A DNA stretch of 58,933 nucleotides, taken from contig JAXMBX010000033.1 of the NCBI GenBank assembly GCA_046349635.1, positions 1 through 58,933 on the forward strand. The letters run 5' to 3'. The translations under genes were made by a program, and so were the position numbers. Below are positions 55,731 to 58,933 of this stretch, piece by piece. Positions within the stretch are counted from its first letter, which is position 1; each line of letters starts with the position of its first letter. This DNA comes from JAXMBX01 sp046349635 (lineage in GTDB: Bacteria > Planctomycetota > Planctomycetia > Planctomycetales > Planctomycetaceae). The notes under the pieces were generated by a model, which worked only from the letters and a program-made list of their open reading frames with translations, ran no database searches and was not told where the DNA came from.

Positions 55731-56273
55731 TCAGAATTCGAGGAGTGACTGGGTCTTCACGACCGCGTTGTTGTCCGGGAACGTGTGGAAGGCATGGACC
55801 AGCAGGCTCTGGGGTTGGCTTTCCACCTGCAGAAAGCTGACCGGCGTCGGAGACCAGCGGTTCGGAGCCGGGAAATGATGCGCGAGGGAACTCTGCCGGC
55901 TGTCCGCGAACAGTTCTTCGTGGAAATGCAGGAATGTTTCCGGGTCGAGTTGTTCCACGTTGAAACTGGTGTGGTACACCAGGCCCGAGTCGAACTCCAG
56001 GGACTCTTCCCGGTTACCGCGCAGACGCTGATAGAACAGCCGTTTGCGCTGGGGGAGGGGAGATTCCCGGCTGGTGGTGACTTCGCAGAGAACCTGCTCC
56101 CCAGTGGTGACGGTGAGCACGTGTCCCGCATCGCAGATCTGGGCGGTGGCGAAGTATTTCTCTTGACGGAATTCGGTCTGGGCTCGGATGTGAAACAATT
56201 CCGGATGGAGGTGGCGAGCGAAGACGTAATACGCCAGTTCCGCGACATCCGGCCTGACAATGCTTACGCTCAT
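55731..56273 (-). CDS. DUF2617 family protein
   Basis: A 180-residue protein matching DUF2617: MSVSIVRPDVAELAYYVFAR, HLHPELFHIRAQTEFRQEKY, AQICDAGHVLTVTTGEQVLC, EVTTSRESPLPQRKRLFYQR, VYHTSFNVEQLDPETFLHFH and VHAFHTFPDNNAVVKTQSLL. I start at the ATG at 56273, where the family begins. Function unknown; found largely in planctomycetes and some actinobacteria. It heads a small minus-strand cluster with the CopZ-like gene and the Cys-rich gene. Confidence 0.88.
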   Translation of the reverse strand: MSVSIVRPDVAELAYYVFARHLHPELFHIRAQTEFRQEKYFATAQICDAGHVLTVTTGEQVLCEVTTSRESPLPQRKRLFYQRLRGNREESLEFDSGLVYHTSFNVEQLDPETFLHFHEELFADSRQSSLAHHFPAPNRWSPTPVSFLQVESQPQSLLVHAFHTFPDNNAVVKTQSLLEF

Positions 56274-56669
56274 TCGCGACTCCCGATCCCGTTCAAAACA
56301 AGTACGGCTGTGGTGTAATGGCTGCATTATAGCGCGCCCTCAAATTCGGAACCAAGCATCTTTTTTGACGAAATTCACAACGGGAATTCCCCCCTTGCAC
56401 AGGGTCCGTGAGGATGCTAACGGATTTCATTTTGACTTCATTCGGCTCGGTCCCATGCACCCCTCGCAGCCGATTCATATTGCCCGGTTGGCAGAACTTC
56501 AAGTTTTGGCATAACCACAGCGGGCGTCAGGTCCGGACCTCACTTCGTTGGTTTATCCCAACACCTTCCGGCGGCGCGGCATTCGTGAGGTAGAGTTGAA
56601 TATCTCCGCATCCGGTCATGGGGAACCTGCGCGGTCCCTTCGGTAAATTGTCTCGCAGAGCGAAACGCC
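56274..56669. other. Divergent intergenic region, 396 bp
   Basis: It separates the DUF2617 gene (minus) from the DUF1570 gene (plus). No gene or strong hairpin was recognised. A short stretch at 56308-56330 looks a little like a tRNA D-arm but no full cloverleaf forms. Confidence 0.45.
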
Positions 56670-57866
56670 ATGAGAACGTCGATTTCTGGAAGCCTGTTGA
56701 TCCTGACGATGCTGGCTTCATACTCGGCTTCGGCTGCCGGGCCGGTAGTTGAGCTGCGGACCGAAGAGGAGTCGTTTGTCGGCCGCGTGGTGGCTCACGA
56801 TGACAATGAGCTGTGGCTCGAACAGCAGGACGGCAATCTGGACCTGCTGAAGAAGGCGGAAATTCGCGAATTCAAGAAACGGTCTGAGAGCTTCCGTCCG
56901 CTTTCCAGCACCGACATGCGGGCCAAACTGCGGAAGGAACTCGGAACCGAATACGATGTGATCGGAACCGGCAACTACCTGGTGTGCGGCCAGAAGGGGA
57001 CCGCGAAGAAATTCGCGGATTCGTTTGAAGAGACGTATCGGACATTCACGCAATACTTTTCCGTGCGCGGGATACTGCCCCACAAGCCGGAATTTCCCCT
57101 GGTCGCGATTGTGTTCCCGAATCAGTCGGAGTTCGCCGCGTACGCCCGCAAAAAAGATGGCCTGATGGGAGTCGGAGGGATCGCGGGCTATTACATCCGG
57201 ACCAGCAACCGTGTGGCGCTGTACGACCGGGATCCGACGCAAACGGCTTTGGAACTGCATCCTGTCGAAACGCGCGACGCGCTGTCGATACTGGAATCTT
57301 CCGATTCGAATCCAATGCGGATGCTGCTCGGTGGTCGGTCAGCGTTTGGCTCGGATGCATTTGCCAATATTGAAAGCGGAACCCGGGATACGATCATCCA
57401 CGAAGTGACGCACCAGATGGCGTTCAATACCGGAGTGCATAACCGGATCGGACAGAATCCGCGATGGTTCGTGGAAGGACTGGCGACGGTCTTCGAAGCA
57501 CCTGGAATCCGCAGGCGTGATCCGTCAAATAGAGTCATCAACCGGGTGAACCCGGAACGCTTCGCCTGGTTCCAGACCTATCGCAAAGCCCGCCGACCGT
57601 CGAAATTCCTGCAGACTTTTCTGGCGAGCGATGAAGCGATGATGAGACAGCCCCTGGACGGATATGCAGAGGCGTGGGCGTTGACGTTTTATCTGCTCGA
57701 GAGTCGGTCGCGCGAGTATTCCGCCTACATCAAAAAAGTGTCGGCTCGGGAACCGTTTGAGAACTACGGGGCGGAGGAGCGCGTAGCGGATTTCCGGAGC
57801 GCATTCGGACAGGACCTGAATCTGCTGGAAGCGGCGTATCTCCGCTACATGCAAGACCTCAAGTAG
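56670..57866 (+). CDS. DUF1570 secreted putative zinc metallopeptidase
   Basis: A 398-residue secreted protein. The signal peptide is MRTSISGSLLILTMLASYSA, ending ASA. A short SH3-like part (ESFVGRVVAHDDNELWLEQQ) precedes the DUF1570 domain: VCGQKGTAKKFADSFEETYR, FPLVAIVFPNQSEFAAYARK, YYIRTSNRVALYD, the zinc motif TIIHEVTHQMAFNTGVHNR (H-E-x-x-H), RWFVEGLATVFEAPG and GYAEAWALTFYLLE. The HExxH plus downstream Glu in WFVEGLA fits a gluzincin-type peptidase. The family is typical of planctomycetes. Activity is unproven. Confidence 0.9.
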   Translation: MRTSISGSLLILTMLASYSASAAGPVVELRTEEESFVGRVVAHDDNELWLEQQDGNLDLLKKAEIREFKKRSESFRPLSSTDMRAKLRKELGTEYDVIGTGNYLVCGQKGTAKKFADSFEETYRTFTQYFSVRGILPHKPEFPLVAIVFPNQSEFAAYARKKDGLMGVGGIAGYYIRTSNRVALYDRDPTQTALELHPVETRDALSILESSDSNPMRMLLGGRSAFGSDAFANIESGTRDTIIHEVTHQMAFNTGVHNRIGQNPRWFVEGLATVFEAPGIRRRDPSNRVINRVNPERFAWFQTYRKARRPSKFLQTFLASDEAMMRQPLDGYAEAWALTFYLLESRSREYSAYIKKVSAREPFENYGAEERVADFRSAFGQDLNLLEAAYLRYMQDLK

Positions 57867-57887
57867 AGGTTCGGAAGCGAACGGGAG

Positions 57888-58163
57888 TCAGGCAGATTCG
57901 AGGGCGTCTTCGCTGAGGCAGGCCATGGCGTGATAGAGCCCTTCCTGCTCACACTTCTGGACGTAGTCCGGAGGCATGTTCTGCAGGGTAGCGTCGGTCC
58001 ATTCCAGGACATAGCTGAAGGGTTCCGCTTTGCCGGAGACTTCGGCGACGGTTCCAATCCAGCCACCCAGCGAAATATCAGGGAATTCGGGGGAAGGAAC
58101 CCCATCCTTCACGCGGACCTGTGAACCCACGGGAAATTTTCCCAGTGTTTTCTTTTTCGCCAT
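57888..58163 (-). CDS. Small SH3-like hypothetical protein
   Basis: A 91-residue cytosolic protein: MAKKKTLGKFPVGSQVRVKD, GVPSPEFPDISLGGWIGTVA, EVSGKAEPFSYVLEWTDATL, then a helical end QNMPPDYVQKCEQEGLYHAM. The first part looks like a KOW/SH3-type beta-barrel (VGSQVRVKDG, GGWIGTV). GAGAAGGAG upstream of the ATG is a strong ribosome site. Function unknown; it converges with the DUF1570 gene. Confidence 0.8.
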   Translation of the reverse strand: MAKKKTLGKFPVGSQVRVKDGVPSPEFPDISLGGWIGTVAEVSGKAEPFSYVLEWTDATLQNMPPDYVQKCEQEGLYHAMACLSEDALESA

Positions 58164-58238
58164 CGAAAAACTCCTTCTCTTCCCGAATCGACTTCAGGCC
58201 GCGGGGCCAGTCAGTCCTGACTTTATCCTACGAGTTGA

Positions 58239-58932
58239 TTACTCCTTCGACCACGGGACGGCAATCGACATCCGATCCGCGACTTCCGCGAGGTCCCGCA
58301 AATGGCTGCGGTGCAGGGGCAGGCCGTTGCGGGTCCATTCCGCGCTCCGTTCTGCTTCCAGTTCACCCGGCAGGCGGACCTTGTCGAAACCAGTGGCCGG
58401 CGGAAGTTCCCGGATATCCGACATGGTTTGTTCGAGCTCGCGGGTAAAGGTGTCGAGATCCGTAAATTGTGCGATATCGATGCAGTAGAAGAAATGCTCG
58501 GAACCTTCCGCTTCCACTCCCCCCGTTTTATGCAGGGGAGATTTGTTGCCGGAAAGAACGCCCGTCAGGACGCCGCTCATGAAGGCGAGGCCGTAGCCGC
58601 GCGCTCCGGCCGCGGGGAGCAGCGTTTTGGCGGCGGCGGGATCCGTGGTCGGCTCTCCGGCGGCATCGAGCGCCCAGCCGGCGGGAATATCACGCCCATA
58701 CAGAAGTTGACTGTGAACTTTCCCCCAGGAGGAGACGGCGCAGGCCATGTCGAGGACGAAATGAGGACCGTTCTTGACGGGAGCGCCCCAGGCAATGGCG
58801 GGGTTCGCGGTGGCGGGGACACGGCTGCCATAGGCGGCGACGGTCGCCCAACCGGTGCTGGTGGTGCAGTAGCCAATCATCCCCGCGTTGGCGGCCATCA
58901 GGACATAAACGGAGGCGGCGCCAAAGTGCTGG
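58239..58932 (-). CDS. Malate/L-lactate dehydrogenase (Ldh family), N-terminus outside the window
   Basis: The C-terminal 231 residues of an Ldh-family (PF02615, YlbC/DlgD-like) NAD(P)-dependent 2-hydroxyacid dehydrogenase; the frame runs off the window edge. Motifs: QHFGAASVYVLMAANAGMIG with the His typical of the family (SNHFG-type), GYCTTSTGWATVAAYGS, NPAIAWGAPVKNGPHFVLDM, AGWALDAAGEPTTDPAAAKT, LLPAAGARGYGLAFMSGVLT and HFFYCIDIAQFTDLDTFTRE. It probably reduces or oxidises a 2-keto/hydroxy acid such as a sugar-derived one. No link to the BMC locus is evident. Confidence 0.92.
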   Translation of the reverse strand, partial: QHFGAASVYVLMAANAGMIGYCTTSTGWATVAAYGSRVPATANPAIAWGAPVKNGPHFVLDMACAVSSWGKVHSQLLYGRDIPAGWALDAAGEPTTDPAAAKTLLPAAGARGYGLAFMSGVLTGVLSGNKSPLHKTGGVEAEGSEHFFYCIDIAQFTDLDTFTRELEQTMSDIRELPPATGFDKVRLPGELEAERSAEWTRNGLPLHRSHLRDLAEVADRMSIAVPWSKE

Positions 58933-58933
58933 C

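Noticed and set aside
56305..56345. tRNA-like stretch near GGTGTAATGGCTGCATTATAG
   Set aside because: No acceptor stem or full cloverleaf can be drawn around it.

Overview
The window reads as chromosomal DNA of a planctomycete. The markers are a giant cytochrome-type protein (PSCyt1 / DUF1549 / DUF1553) followed by a DUF1501 protein, a secreted protein with an LESLE-x-R-x-LLSA sorting motif (LEPR-xLL type), DUF1570 and DUF2617 proteins, a ceramidase-like protein, and a PVM-type (Planctomycetes-Verrucomicrobia) bacterial microcompartment (BMC) locus. Genes are densely packed and moderately GC-rich. I saw no rRNA, tRNA, insertion sequence, CRISPR array or prophage.

Layout. 0.2-5.6 kb: MarR regulator, HlyD-type adaptor and an RND pump split into two genes exactly between its two membrane halves. 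5.7-10.5 kb: the PSCyt/DUF1501 pair. 10.8-13.6 kb: sucA (2-oxoglutarate dehydrogenase E1), broken by one extra base, ending in a strong bidirectional terminator. 13.7-19.6 kb: ABC-2 permease, lipoprotein, pilin-like small protein, a ceramidase-nitrilase fusion with two frameshifts, and a 53-residue membrane protein. 19.8-20.6 kb: an unrecognised, less GC-rich, frame-disrupted gene. 20.8-25.4 kb: NfeD, flotillin-like FloA, a membrane-anchored hypothetical and a frameshifted glycosyltransferase, plus a SirB1-type protein upstream. 25.8-32.1 kb: beta-propeller lipoprotein, metallophosphoesterase, sugar-1-phosphate transferase and a secreted alpha/beta hydrolase. 32.1-36.5 kb: argB-argD-argF and a class I aminotransferase. 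36.9-48.2 kb: a small hypothetical, then the BMC locus. 48.2-53.4 kb: nusB, ribH, rho, coaE and a YbjQ family gene. 53.8-58.9 kb: LEPR-xLL protein, a small Cys-rich/CopZ-like/DUF2617 cluster, a DUF1570 putative protease, an SH3-like small protein and the edge of an Ldh-family oxidoreductase.

The BMC locus has a DeoR regulator, PduL phosphotransacylase, two BMC-H shell proteins, acetate kinase, three BMC-P (EutN/CcmL) vertex proteins, a polytopic membrane protein, CoA-acylating aldehyde dehydrogenase, an unrecognised cargo-like protein, class II aldolase, a lactate/malate dehydrogenase and an aldolase-like protein of unknown role. From what is known of PVM compartments, fuculose-1-P or rhamnulose-1-P is cleaved by the aldolase to lactaldehyde, which is oxidised to an acyl-CoA, turned into an acyl-phosphate by PduL and used by the kinase to make ATP, while the dehydrogenase recycles NAD. 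Four of the cargo proteins carry similar short amphipathic helices at a terminus, which fit encapsulation peptides.

The oddest property of the window is its single-base indels. They break otherwise well conserved genes (sucA, ceramidase-nitrilase, glycosyltransferase) and are extremely dense at about 40.8-44.6 kb inside the BMC operon, where motifs stay intact but hop between frames. Several are at G or C runs. I think a sequencing or assembly artefact is more likely than true gene decay, and I annotate these as reconstructed genes.
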